Shown here in pieces: positions 1 through 11,807 of a stretch of DNA of 64,000 bases. Under the pieces are notes generated by a model that was given only the letters and a program-made list of their open reading frames with translations, had not been told where the DNA came from and did no database searches. The translations under genes were made by a program, and so were the position numbers. Source of the DNA: Anaeramoeba flamelloides (taxonomy: Eukaryota; Metamonada; Anaeramoebidae); assembly GCA_027625915.1 (NCBI GenBank), contig JANTQA010000070.1:11909001-11973000 (forward strand), given 5' to 3'. Every line of letters begins with the position of its first letter. Positions within the stretch are counted from its first letter, which is position 1.

Positions 1-215
1 ATTAAAAAAAACCACCATTAGCTTTTCCAAAATTTGAAAGAATTGAGTAAAATCAAAGATTTTTCTCTATTCTTTTGAATTTTTGAAAACTGTCATTAGC
101 TTTTTTTTACTTTTTGAAATTAAAAAAAACCTTGGCTGGTGTTTTCAGTGGTTTTCTGTTTTTTGGAAAAATCAATAGATTTTACTCATTTCAAAAATTA
201 AAAAAAACCTAACGA
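1..215. repeat. Foldback (palindromic) repeat cluster 1
   Basis: This is a string of two palindromic modules joined by short linkers. The first runs from about TTTTCCAAAATTTGAAAG to its reverse complement near 60-90. The second is built on TTTTTTACTTTTTGAAAT and its complement. The same modules recur near 4.2-4.6, 9.64-9.93, 37.36-37.68, 40.8-41.1, 56.9-57.0 and 57.6-57.7 kb. There is no coding potential. The left edge of the window cuts the cluster. Confidence 0.75.
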
Positions 216-224
216 CAAAGGATA

Positions 225-596
225 TTAAAAATGGAAGCGTTTGACTTCGTATTTTAAAACTCTGAAATTTTAGATATTATTTAAATAGATATTCTTATGT
301 TATGAACAAAGGCAAATCAAAATTTTATAAATTATGCAAAAAGCCAAAAAAATTAGATACCATTAAAGATTTGGATCATTTTCTATGAAATTGCCCAGAC
401 TATGAAAATAATCGTAAAATCTGGATATCTGAATTAAAAAATATTAGTATTTCTAATATATTAAAAAATAATATTATTATAACTATTTTTGATATTATTA
501 CAAAAAAAAAAAGATTCATCATATCTATTATCCCTAGTGAATAATAAACTTATTTTTGGCTCTTTAACTAAATTCCTAAATAAAAATTTAGGAATT
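225..596 (+). mobile_element. LINE 3'-end fragment (C-terminal zinc-knuckle region of a non-LTR RT ORF)
   Basis: Broken translation gives a C-terminal LINE-like signature: a Cys motif (KLCKK), then LDHFL, NCPDYENNRK and IWISEL. This fits the Cys..His..Cys tail that follows the reverse transcriptase in many non-LTR elements. An inverted second copy lies at 9937-10320 with high nucleotide identity, including the 3' hairpin at 571-595. The reading frame is interrupted, and only about 370 bp remain, as expected for 5'-truncated LINE insertions. Both copies carry TGA at the position between FL and NC, where Trp is usual. Confidence 0.6.
571..595. repeat. Conserved hairpin at the LINE 3' end
   Basis: AATTCCTAAAT, a four-base loop, then ATTTAGGAATT forms a perfect 11-bp stem just after the LINE reading frame. 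The same hairpin is at 9937-9962 in the inverted copy. Its conserved place suggests a 3' UTR structure used by the reverse transcriptase, but that is inference. Confidence 0.55.
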
Positions 597-604
597 CGGA
601 AGGT

Positions 605-1319
605 ACCTAGAATTTTTTTTTTTTTCTGTTTTATTTGTAAAAAAAAAAAAGATAAAATCTAACTACTACCAAGCATTCAAATTATAAATGGTTTTCTTTC
701 CGGAGTATATTTGTAATTTTTCAAAATCACTTGGTAATAAATAAACCCTAAAAGTAAATCTCTTTTTATGAAAATGAGTGCCAAATTCCTGATATCTATT
801 AAAGATTTAATATTTTATTGAAAATTTACAAAAAAAAAAGAATTAAATTCTATTTTACAGTCTCTACTTTAAACTAAAAATAACCTTTTTTATCACTTTA
901 GAATTTGAAATTGTTCAGACATAGTTTTTGAAAAAAAAGTATTACAAAAAATAAAAAAAAGACCTTCTTATGTTTCTAAAAATTGTAGTATTTCTAGACA
1001 TTAACTTTATTCACAGCAAATCTGTTTTGGGTAAATCTCTTATGATCAAAAAGTTGAGTACCTAAACTGTTTTAACCTTGTTTAATTCAAATTTCAACAA
1101 GATACTCTTCATTCAATTCCAAATTAATAGATTTTTAATTATGTTTTTCACAATAAAATGAAAAAATTGTTTGAGTTTATTATCTTTGATATTTTTTTTT
1201 TCTATAATAGTTTATTTATCAACAACTCCCATTTATTTTTAATACTCACATAATAGCAAAGATTAATTTTGGTGTTGATTACTGGAAATTAGAAAAAATA
1301 AAAAAGACCGAAATCGTTG
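605..1319. other. AT-rich spacer, no gene seen
   Basis: There are homopolymer A and T runs and stops in all frames. No conserved protein segment, TIR pair or RNA gene was recognised. Confidence 0.5.
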
Positions 1320-1786
1320 TTACAGTGATCAAACTAATACATTCAGAACGACTATAATCCTTGTTTCAAAATATAATCGTGCTTTTTTTTCTTCTTGTTC
1401 AAATACAACATGCAATTAACTACTCAAGAGTACACCTAAGTTCAAATCAATTTTGAAAGTAAAGTCCTTGATATTTTCAGTAAAATTTAAATTATTAATG
1501 CAAATAGTCGAAAATTTTCCATAGTATTCTCATTTTTTTCTTTTTTTTGTTAATAGGTATAAAAAATTTACTCTATTTTTTGAGATAAATTTTCCAATTT
1601 GATCCTTCATTTTTAGAATTTCTATTTAAATATTAGAACTTTAAGAAACCAATACCATATTTAATTAGGGTTTATTGTTGGTTTCTTTGATTCGTTGGTG
1701 TATAGATCTTCTATAACAAAAAAACACGTCTTTTTATTTTGAAACACCGATTAAACTTTTCTGCACGCTTTATTTTGACAACAGTA
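1320..1786 (+). mobile_element. MITE family A, full copy (about 467 bp)
   Basis: The left end TTACAGTGATCAAACTAA and the reverse complement of the right end (TTACTGTTGTCAAAATAA) match as terminal inverted repeats extending, with mismatches, to about 55 bp. The interior has no ORF. Relatives lie at 13233-13667, about 14980-15225 (minus, partial), about 25400-25800 and about 41695-42130. It lies directly downstream of the CK1 gene's apparent 3' end. The superfamily is not assigned and no clear target duplication was seen. Confidence 0.65.
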
Positions 1787-1975
1787 AAGACAGATAAATA
1801 TGATTGTGGCGTTATTTGAATACAAGAATTAACAAGAATTTTAGTCGTTTGAGTTTGAAGGAGAAAGGTTTTTTTTTTTTTCTCTCAACAAAGCAATAAA
1901 TAAAAAAATGTTTTTTTTTATTTTTTTTTTTTTTGAAAATAACAAAAAAAGCCAAAAAAAGAATAAAAAATTAAG

Positions 1976-3035
1976 TCAAAACAAACCTGGTAAACCTTCA
2001 CATAAAACTCTTAAAGGAGTCACAACTTTTTTGTCGCAAATTTTTTCATTTCTTTCTTTGTTGTTTGAGGCTTTAAAGCCTTGCCAAGGTAGCTGTCCCT
2101 TTAAAAAATAAACGAGCATATATCCAATACTTTCGAGATCATCTCTTCTCGATTGCTCGATTCCCAAGTGGGTGTTGATTGAAGAGTACCTCACTGTTCC
2201 GACCAATTCGCGATTGTTTCGATATTTGTTTGGTTTGAGAGTCCAAAAGTTTCTGTACAATTTCGATAATCCAAAATCGATAATGAAAATTTGGTTTTTT
2301 TGACTCCCTCTTCCGATCACAAAATTCTCAGGTTTAATGTCACGATAAACAAAGGACTTTGAGTGTACCTTTTCAATAAGACACAAGATTTGATCAGCCA
2401 TCATCAAGACAGTTTTTAAACTTAATTTCCGATTGCAGTATTTGAAGAGGGATTCCAAATTTGGCCCGAGATAATCCATAATCATGAAATGGTCAAAATC
2501 CCGAATACCAAAATGGTAGACATTTGGAAATCCTGGCTGCCCTTTAAAAATTTGGTAAAGTTTATACTCGTAATTTAGTTGTCCTTCTTGTGACTCAGTT
2601 TCCTTTTTTATATTTTTATTTATTCGGAAAATTTGTTTGTACGATGGCGGGAGGATGTGAAAAAAAAAAACAATTTATTTGAAAAAACCAAAAAAAAAAA
2701 GGAAAAAAAAATTTTTGTTTGTTTCAAAAACGAAAACAAAAGAAATGTTTGTTGGGGTTAGTGAAAAGGGTTGATTTAAAGAGCCAAATGTAGTTAAAAG
2801 AAAACAAGATAAAAAAAAAAAAAAAAAAAAAAAAATATCAAACAAATTTGACTGCATATATGTCGCCATTAGAAATATTGCTACAAAGATGAATCTTACC
2901 AAAGGAGCCTGATCCGATTTTCTTTTCAACTCTATACTGGCCACCAACTAAAAGATCCTTTGTAAGGAATTTGGGTTGAGTGAAAAAATCATTTTCTAAT
3001 CCAGTTTTTAGTTTGTGGGTTTTTCGATTACCCAT
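1976..3035 (-). CDS. Casein kinase 1-like Ser/Thr protein kinase, two exons, C-lobe end short
   Basis: Exon 1 is 3035-2844 and exon 2 is 2602-1976. The 241-bp phase-0 intron starts GTTTGA and ends AAAAAG, and splicing turns AVKF + ETESQEGQLNYE into the expected CK1 sequence. Visible features (residue numbers of the 272-aa product) are the glycine loop GSGSFG 41-46, the ATP-binding Lys in YAVKF near 63, the catalytic YRDIKPEN (Asp about 152), DFG about 173, and the CK1 signature SINTHLGIEQSRRDDLES followed by PWQGFKA. CK1 kinases phosphorylate acidic or primed Ser/Thr sites. The frame ends after CEGLPGLF, about 20-30 residues before a normal CK1 domain ends. A GTTTGT donor-like site lies inside GLPG, but I could not find a following exon in the 190 bp before MITE 1320-1786. 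The gene is either truncated or has an exon I cannot see. Confidence 0.85.
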
Positions 3036-4194
3036 ATTAGTTGAGTCTTGAAAGAGATGTTTGTTTTATTTTTAGTTGAAAAGTGTAGATTAAAAGACGC
3101 GATTCTTTAAAAAAAACACAATTGATTTTGATTGTTCAAATTGTGGTTGTTCTTTATCTTTTTGTTTTGGTTTTTTCTTATAAACAGATACAATTAAAAA
3201 CAGAGCCAATAAGAAAAACGGATATTTGGTTTTTTCTTTTTCAATTCAAGTCTTTTCTTTTTGGCTTTTGTTAGAAAAGAAAGATTGAAAATTATTTTAC
3301 AAATAAAAAATCCAAACAAACAGCAAAAAAATAAATTTGTTTCAGATTACATCACATTTTTTCCAACTATCAATTAATTTTGTTCTATATTTGAAGAATT
3401 GTCGAATTTTGGATTTTGTGGTTTACGGGTAACTCAGAATAAGTAGAATCTCTGGTCTAAAAAGAAAAAACTATGTATTTCCCGATTGATTGTTTTCAAA
3501 ATTTCGATTTTTAAAAAAATTCTATCATTCAAAAAGTGTTTTAAAAAACATGGTAAAAAGTTGTTTTTGGGAAATTTAAAAAAGAGAGTCTAAGATTCAG
3601 TAAGGTATTTCCCAATTTACAATCTTCACTCATAAAAGGCTTTGTGTAAACTTTTATTTGTCTTCTATTACTTTCTCTTTGAATATTTATGTACACCAGA
3701 AAAAAAATTGAAAAAAGGAAAAAAAAAGGAGTCAAATCGGTTTTAATTGCAAAATGGTTCAAAAAAGAAAATTTTTCAATTGAATATGCTCCTAATTTTA
3801 CACTGATCAACAAAGATATCTGAAATTTATCAAAACAGATTAATAACTAAAAATAAATTCTTCCAATCAATTTCAACTCAGTAGTAAAATCAGAGCAACA
3901 AGATATCCCAAAAAAGCGATTTTTGCTAATGTTTATTCAGAAATATTAAATTAGTAAAATAATAATATTCCTTATTTTTTGTTTTATTTAATCTTTTGGA
4001 TTCTATTTTGATTCCTATAGTCAATCTATTTTTTGAAATTAGTGTTTGTTTGAAAGTAAAAGTCTAAAATTGGTTTATCTATTAAATTTCTTTTTTACAA
4101 ATTAAAAATGTTTGGGGATTCCTTAGATAAATTATTGATTTTTTTTATTTTCTGTTTGAGGAGAGAGGATTCAACAAAAGGAAAGCTATTTGCT
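3036..4194. other. Upstream spacer of the CK1 gene, no gene seen
   Basis: This is AT-rich sequence with poly-T tracts just upstream of the kinase start. A 90-codon minus frame at 3541-3813 looks like chance: it is rich in Phe, Ile and Lys and has no family resemblance. Confidence 0.45.
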
Positions 4195-4660
4195 GTTAGG
4201 GTTTCCAGAATTTGAAAGAGTAGAGTAAAATCCAAGATTTTTCTCAATTCCTTTAAATTCTGGAAAACTGCGGTTAGGTTTTTTTTACTTTTTGAAATAA
4301 AAAGAAAATTTATTTAATTTTCTTACTAAATCAAAAATTAAAAAAAACCTAGGCACTCTACAGTATTTTCGCTAGGTTTTTTTTTAATTTTAGTAAAACA
4401 CCTAAAATTGAAAACAATTTTTGTTTTATTTCTCAAATTAAAAAAAAACACTGTTAGCTTTTCTTGAGTTTTCTGTTTTATTTGTAAAATCGATAGATTT
4501 TCGTTAGGTTTTTTTTAATTTTTGAAATAAACCGAAAATTTATTAAAATTTTCTGTTTATTTCAAAAAGTAAAAAAAAACCTCGAACACTTAACAAATAA
4601 AACAGAAAACTTCAGGAGAATCTATGCACTAGATGGTACTACACGACACCTTTTTAAAAA
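4195..4660. repeat. Foldback repeat cluster 2 (largest)
   Basis: There are at least four palindromic modules in a row. One has arms TTTCCAGAATTTGAAAGAGT and complement (4200-4270). Two or three are built on GGTTTTTTTTACTTTTTGAA type arms (4278-4350, 4370-4450, 4502-4583). Each is separated by a CGTTAGG or CCTAGGCACTC linker. The near-perfect complementarity of arms around 30-36 bp predicts strong hairpins or cruciforms. Confidence 0.8.
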
Positions 4661-7517
4661 AGATATTTATTTAGATTTTTTTATACTAACTATAATGAGA
4701 GTAAGATGTAAGCCGAGTTATAGCCTATCTATTTAAAAAAAATCTGAAAAGTTTCAGAAAAGTAAGATATATATAAAAAAAGTAAACAATAAATTTTAAT
4801 AACTAGTTTAGTTAATTGTGTTTTGTTTTGTACATCAGGGTATTAAACAAGTTATTGGGTATTTTCTTTTATTTCAAAAATATCTCAATCACCCCTATCA
4901 TTTCTTTTAATCAGAAGTCTAAATATTTGTTGAAAAAACAACAAAAAGAAAATATGTTAATTTTTTAAATTTGAACTTTGTTAGTTATATGTATTTGTAA
5001 GCTACCAAGTTTTAAAACAGTTTATATGTTTTTATTTTATTATTTTTTTTTTTGTAATTGACTTTTTTTTTGTTAGTTTCAAATCATTTTATTTGCTAGT
5101 TTACCCATCAAAAAAGCCTGGTTTGCTAAAGATGTAATCATGAATAAATGTATCAATTCTTTAAATGGGTTTTTATTCATTTTTCCCACTATCTGATACT
5201 TAAAAAATATCAAAAGAAGACGATTAAGTAAAAATTAGGATTTAAAAAAACTTAAAAAAGTAAAAAAAATAATTAACGAGAAATAAAATAGGAAATAGAA
5301 AATATAAACAATTAAATAAATATAATTATAAAAAATTATCTACATAATTTTTTATTCTTTTCATTCTTGATTTAATCATAAAAAAAAAAAAAAAGATTCC
5401 TTTCATTTGTTTCTAATGAATTATTTTTTCTTAATAAATTATTATTATTTTTTTTTTTTTGAAATCCAATTTTTTTTCTTATAATTGAAACAAAAGATAC
5501 ATGAGGTATTTCTAAAAAAGTGTTGAAATTTTATTTGAAAATATCTTTATCAAACTAAATTTGATTAAAAATATCTAAAATCCCAAATATCTTTGAATTT
5601 TCAATTTATTGTAACAAAATATTCTCTTTTTTTTCTTTTTTATATATTATTACTAAGTATTTTTTTTTCAAACCTTATTATTTTATTTACTAAATTCTTA
5701 AGTAAATAATTATAGATCACCCCCCATAAAGAAAAATTATAGTATCTTAATTAGATTGTGATAAATTGTAGTTGTGGGAAAGATATTGAACATTTATTTG
5801 GATATTAGGTAAAGTTTGTAAAATTGCTATATTCTTATTTTCGAAACTATTTGAGTTAGAAGAAGAAGCACTTTAAGACAAATGTTAAAATTAAAAAATT
5901 AATTTGAAATTATTTTAGAACACTTTAACCATTTTTTTTTTTGAATTTTAATAAATCTCATTAATCTAAAAAGATCTATTGTCTTAATGTTAAATCTATT
6001 GAAATATAAAAAAATTCGCAACAAGAAATTAAATTTTTTGTACAAATAAATATCAAAAATTCTATTTCTTTTTACTTAACAATATTTTGAAAATATAATA
6101 AATTCCATTTCTTTGTAGAAAACGTTATCTAAATCCAAAAACTGTTTATTTTCTCGTTTTTGAAGAAAAATAATCCTGTTTACCATATTAAGAAAAATAT
6201 TTAGATATCTTTTTTTCAAAAAAAGAAAAAAAAAATTTTTTTCTTTATTGATGGGAAGGTGTAACTTACCCTCTAAATGTCTTTTAACTTAAATTTCATG
6301 ATAGGCAATTTAAGAGTAAAATCATTGATTTCATGATTTTTAAAGAAGATAGATCGAATTTTTTTTTATTTAATAAGTTAAAGCAAAATATTGATAAGGA
6401 AAAAGGAAAAAAAAAAAAAAAAATAAAAAAAATATTCAAAAGGGTTTATGAGAAGCAATTGGTAAAAAATCAAAAAAAAAACTCAATGTTAAGCTATCTT
6501 TAATTACCGACATCCCAAAATCACAACCAAGATACTTTTGGCTGATTTAATAATTTGATAATTGATCATGAATGTTCACTTGGGGATCGTTATATAATTG
6601 TTATAATTGCCTTTTTTTCTTTGATCTGATTTGCTTTAAACCTTTGGTCCATTCTTTCTTTTCTTTTTAGTAGTTTTTTTAAGTTTTTCATATTTTCGTG
6701 TTTCAATGTCACAGTGTTATCCAATAACCCCTTGATATTTTTATTTTGTAACTCTTCTTCTCAATATAAAGAAGATTCAGCGAGGGTAAAAATGGAAAAA
6801 AAAATTAAATAAAAACATTTTTAAAAATTTCAAAAGTAACAAAAAAAGAAATTTACAACTTTCAAAATAAAATAAAAGATTTTATGTTTTGATATTATCC
6901 AAGTCAATTTTAGAGGAATATAAATCGGTCCTTGTTAAGAACAAATAATAGATGCGGGGTTTTAAGTTTGGTAATTTTAGCGTTTTTTTAACAAGTGTGG
7001 AGATAAAAAAGGAAATAGTGAATTATTCAAAAGTTGGATGATCCTGTTGGTCTCTATGGGAATTTAAACTAAGTTTGTTCTTCAATGTGATCAATTCAAA
7101 TTTTAGCTTGATTTTTTTCAAAGACTTGGTTAGGCGAAAAATAACTTTTAAAGAATTAGTTCTTCAAAGTATCATTTAAAAAATATAATTTTAATTTTAA
7201 TTTTATTTGTTATTTTGTTTTTTGTTTCGAAAGTTAGATCTTGAGTCACTAAAATAAATAACAACTCAGATAGTTTCATTTTTTTCAAAAAATACCTTTT
7301 CGTTATAATTTCTTCATTTTGGATCCTCTTCCAGACTGAAAATAATGAGATTGTTCTACTGATAAGAGGATATTAATAGTCGTTCTTCGAACTCCACAAT
7401 ATCATATTATATCTCTTCGAACAGAATATCCTTTTTTTTTTTTTTGTTCTTCTGGTCTAAGTCCTATAATAACAAGGCGATTGTTTCCAAATCAAAACAA
7501 TAAAGACAGTAATAAAA
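4661..7517. other. Long AT-rich gene-free stretch
   Basis: No ORF with family resemblance, no splice-supported exon and no TIR pair was found. It has long A and T runs and a short C6 run near 5719. I see nothing annotatable in it. Confidence 0.45.
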
Positions 7518-7960
7518 GATAAAAAAGTTTCTGATCCGAATTTTATCTGATACTTTTAAGTTGTGAAAATTTGTGATTATTTTTTTCTTTTTGATCATAA
7601 TTATTTTTTCCTCAGGGGTTTAATCTTGATAGAATTTCAAATCGAAGATAAAACTTATAAAAACATTTTATTATTAAAAAATCATTTGTACCCTTATTAT
7701 CCTTTTTTTTTTTTGAATTTAACTCTATCTCTTGTTTTTACAAAAAAATTGTTAATTTTTTTTTTCATTTTTTCAAAATATTTTGATAAACATATTCTGA
7801 AATACACACAAATTGTCAGGATCAATTTATATTCTTCTTTATTTTATGTTACCGTTTATCGAATAGAACTGTACATGGAAAGAAAATATTTTTTTGAGAT
7901 ATAAAAAAAAAAATGCACATTTTTTTAGAAATATCTTAATTGTTAATATTTCATGTAGTA
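7518..7960 (+). repeat. Dispersed direct repeat, copy 1
   Basis: Shares an ordered series of blocks with 9160-9600: TTTCTGATC, a TTTGTACCC block, TTGTTTT plus ACAAAA, and a TTTTCATTTTTT block. Identity is moderate. A 113-codon open frame here (7563-7904) starts with TTG, is almost all Phe/Ile/Leu/Lys/Tyr and is not preserved in copy 2, so I treat it as non-coding. Confidence 0.5.
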
Positions 7961-9159
7961 GGAAGTTCTAATTTAATATTTGTCAAATAATTAATTTTCA
8001 TGAAATTAATTTTGCATCAAAAATTAAATTTATAATTATCAAAGTTTTTGAATTGGAGTTTGGTTCTTTATAAAAAAAATATAATTATTTTTGGTCTGTT
8101 TATAAGACTTTAAAAATCTAAACAATTTTTTATACAAATCGACAAGTTGTTTGAATATCATTGAATTTATTTTTTTAACACAAAAAAAATATATATATAA
8201 TTAAAGAATAAAAATTCGTGTAAAGTAATTTTATTATTAAAAAAGTTTGATAATCTGAAAGAAATTCTTTTTTTTATGCTTTTTAGTATTATTGATCAAT
8301 CTTGAACAAAATGAGTGTATAAGAAAAAAGTTAATCATCTTTTTTTGCTATTATTAATAATTAATAAAAAATAAAAAAAAGATAATATAATTATATAAAT
8401 AAAGAAAAATGAATTATTAGCAAATAAAAAATTGATAATCGAATAAAAATATAATAAAAAAAAATTTTGGCAATTCCAAAAAAATTCACTTTAATTTTAA
8501 AATAATTATTTTTATTCTGAACTAAATATCAATTTTTAATCTATCGAATTAATTATTAATAAAACACTTCAAATATTTTTTAGAAATTAATTCTTTTAAA
8601 AGATAATCAAATAAATAAACGAATAATAAAGAATTTAAAAATGAATGATTGTATTTTTAAAAATATAAAATATAATTTGAAAAATAAAAAGTAGTTTCGT
8701 CTAAAAATCAAGATATCTGGCAACTTTGATTTTGTTTTTTTTTTTTTTTTTTATTAAAATTCATGAAAAATATATCAATTATCTTCACAAATTGATTAAA
8801 AATGAATTATTTTTTTTTTTTTCATTTAGCTCTTTCTTATTGAACTTTGAGATAATCTTGTATTTTTTTTTTTTAATTTAATTTAAAATTGTCTAAAATA
8901 TTTGAGTTTTTAGGTAATATAATATTAATTACGTAACATAAAATTTCAAAAGAGATTGTTTTTATTTTTTTATTTAAGATTAATAAAAAAAATAATATAT
9001 AATCTATTTCCAATAAAGCGGGGCAAATTTATTTCAAAATATCTTTTTTAAACTCAATCTTCAAAAAAGTATTTAAACATCCAAAATCATTAACTACTCA
9101 TTTATTAATTCTTTACAATAATTCAATTTGTTTCTTAGTATTGTATTACATAAATAAAA
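7961..9159. other. AT-rich spacer, no gene seen
   Basis: This is among the most AT-extreme DNA in the window, with stops in every frame. Nothing recognisable. Confidence 0.45.
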
Positions 9160-9600
9160 GTTATTAAAATTTCTGATCTGGATTTTCTATGATATTTTTT
9201 AGGGGTGAAAATTGGTGTTTATTATTTTCTTTTTGTTCGAAAAAATCGTTTTTATAACTTGTTTAATCTCAACAAATTTTCAAATAGAATGAAAAACATA
9301 TAACTGCATTTTATTATTTAAAAAAAAGGTTTGTACCCTTTCCTTATTTCCTTTTTTTTATTGAAATTGGTCGTAACTTGTTTTCACCAAAAACAGTGCA
9401 ATTTTTTTTTTCATTTTTTGGAAATATTTCAATGAAATATATATATCGAAATAAATACCTTAGTCATTTATTCAATTGGTATTAATATTAAACATAATTA
9501 GGGATTGTCAATTAGGGAATACCATCACTAACAAAGATGATTTTTCATGAAATGTAATAAAAAATGCCTCACTTTTTTGGAAATACCTTATATATATTAT
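9160..9600 (+). repeat. Dispersed direct repeat, copy 2
   Basis: Diverged second copy of 7518-7960 in the same orientation, about 1.6 kb away. The shared block order over about 440 bp supports a duplication or two insertions of one element. No TIRs were identified. Confidence 0.5.
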
Positions 9601-9639
9601 TATTATTTAACGGAGGAGTTTTTAATTCCTATGTATTTT

Positions 9640-9936
9640 CCGTTAGTTTTTTTTGAGTTTTCTGTTTATTTGTAAAATGTTTTACGTTTTTTTGAGGTTT
9701 TCTATTTTATTTATGAAGTGTTCTAGGTTTTTTTTACTTTTTGAAATAAACCGAAAATTTATTAAAATTTTCGGTTTATTTCGAAAAGTAAAAAAAACCT
9801 AGAACACTTCATAAATAAAATAGAAAATTCAAAACAACCTAACGAAAATCGATAGATTCCACATATAAAACAGAAAACCTCAAGAAAACCTAGGCACTCT
9901 ACGGCACTCCACGGTACTCCACGCTAGGTTTTCCAG
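9640..9936. repeat. Foldback repeat cluster 3
   Basis: Contains the best hairpin of the family (about 9725-9805): arms of about 36 bp around an AT-rich centre, bounded by CTAGG and CCTAG. It ends with a short degenerate tandem of GGCACTCTAC / GGCACTCCAC / GGTACTCCAC units (about 9890-9925), then joins the 3' end of the inverted LINE fragment. Confidence 0.8.
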
Positions 9937-10320
9937 AATTCCTAAATAAAAATTTAGGAATTTAGTTAAAAACCCAAAAAATAAGTTTATTATTCACTAA
10001 GGCTAATAGATATGATGAATCTTTTTTTCTAATAATATCAAAAATATTAGTAATAATATTATTTTTTAATATATTAGAAATATTAATTTTTTTTAATTCA
10101 GATATCCAGATTTTACGATTATTTTCATAGACTGGGCAATTTCATAGAAAATGATCCAAATCTTCAATGATTTCTAAACTATTTATTTTTTTACATATTT
10201 GCATAATTTACAAAATTTTGATTTGCCTTTGTTCATAACATAAGAATATCTATTTAAATAATATGTAAAATTTCAGAGTTTGAAAATCGAAGTTGAGCTC
10301 TTCCATTTTAAATATCTTTG
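9937..10320 (-). mobile_element. LINE 3'-end fragment, inverted copy
   Basis: The reverse complement matches 225-596 closely. The translation shows NKGKSKFCKLCK, then a shift of frame to IEDLDHFL, NCPVYENNRK and IWISEL. The CxxC and following His/Cys fit the C-terminal knuckle of non-LTR retrotransposons. The 3' hairpin lies at 9937-9962. Its RT domain is absent here, and a separate RT fossil of possibly the same family is at 36.2-37.3 kb. Confidence 0.6.
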
Positions 10321-10885
10321 TTGTTAAAAAATAACATATTTTTAATTATCAAAAAATAATTAATTTTTAAATACCAAATAATTAAAATCAAATAAAAAGA
10401 AATTAATTTTCATTTTCATGATAAAAATTTCAAAGTATTTTCATTAGTTTATTATAATTTGTTAAATCACAACAAAATTTTCAGCTTTTAGTATATGAGG
10501 TAATATTTTTGCAATAATGATAAAAAAAAATTTTGAATGTAATTTACGATCTGTTGTAATAGTTTTCAACTATTATCCTATTTTTAAATACAGTAATTTT
10601 AAAAAAGTGTGGAAGATAAATTTTGAAAAATGTGACTCAAATTTTTCAAAAGAGTATGTCAGACAGTTTGAGTAACACTTAAGAAAACTTTTATTCCTTG
10701 CCTTTTGAAAATGGCAAAAACAAAAGAGTAATAATTTAAATAATCACAGAGAGATACTAAATGTATTTTTAATCTTATTCTAAGATTAAATAATAAGAAA
10801 GAAATTTTCTCGATTGGTAAATTGTTGTTCCCAAAGTGATGAAAAAGGGTTTTTGTTTGTAAAAAATGCTTCAAAAATTGATCAA

Positions 10886-11606
10886 AACTATTTTTTAGTC
10901 AAAGGGGTCCAGTTGTAATGGGTGAAATACATGTGTTTAAAGGGTTTGCATAGATATTAGAAGAAAAATTTTATTTTGGAAATTTTGGAAATTGAAATCA
11001 TTTTTTCACATTTTTGCACATTTCTACACATTTTTGTTTTTTATTTTCGATTTTTTTTTGAGACACAATTCAGTTGCAAAATTTTTTTTTATTGCAAGAT
11101 CAATAGTCACTTGGTAAAAACGTGTTATTCTAATGCTATTGAAACTGTGTAAATGATTGTTGAGAAATCATATTGATTTCTATTGGAATTTTATTCAATC
11201 TTTGATTCTGATATTTGATTAATAAAAGTGAAAAATTTTCACTTCATTGACATTTCCTTTTTCAAATAGAAACCTCAAATCCCAACAAACTTTGTTTGGG
11301 GACTTGGTTTCTAAAAGAAAAGTATGGAAAATGAAGTAAAAATTGTTTCCTATTTATTATTCAAATACCAGTAGAAGATCAAAACTAACATTCTTGTTTT
11401 TCTCAATGGTTTCCAAAGTATTTGAGTTTTTCAATTTTTCAGAAAATCTATTGGTTTATTAGTTTTATTTCAGACGGATATCAACAATTTTTTGGTGTGT
11501 ATTATTCTGATTATTTCTTATTTGTTCTTCAAAGGTCAATTATATAAAATAATTGATATCTGAAAAAAATGTTTTTTTTTGATACTCCTTTGACTGAAAC
11601 AGAGTT
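10886..11606 (+). mobile_element. Non-autonomous TIR transposon, mariner-like TA end (about 721 bp)
   Basis: Left end AACTATTTTTTAGTCAAAGG and right end CCTTTGACTGAAACAGAGTT are inverted repeats of about 22 bp, and a TA follows the right end. The homologous copy at 24057-24760 is flanked by TA on both sides, which suggests Tc1/mariner-type target choice. No transposase frame was seen. An older, split copy is at 23733-24987. Confidence 0.75.
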
Positions 11607-11807
11607 TATTTTTCCTTTTTGACTATGTCAAATTTTTTAAAAAAATTAGCTTTTTGTGAATTCAGGAAAACGTTTTTTGAAAAGATTTTCTTATTGAAAT
11701 AAGAATACTAATTTCATACCGACGAATTAATTTCAACTTTTGTCTTGTGAAATCATTTGAAGAGGGCTGAATGATTTTTTCAATATTTGCTTTGGGGAAA
11801 TTTGTTA

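Noticed and set aside
300-450. TGA reassigned to Trp
   Set aside because: Long host genes use TGG and have no in-frame TGA; only decayed LINE copies show it.
7563-7904. 113-codon plus-strand frame
   Set aside because: TTG start, composition of random AT-rich DNA, and the duplicate at 9.2-9.6 kb does not keep it open.
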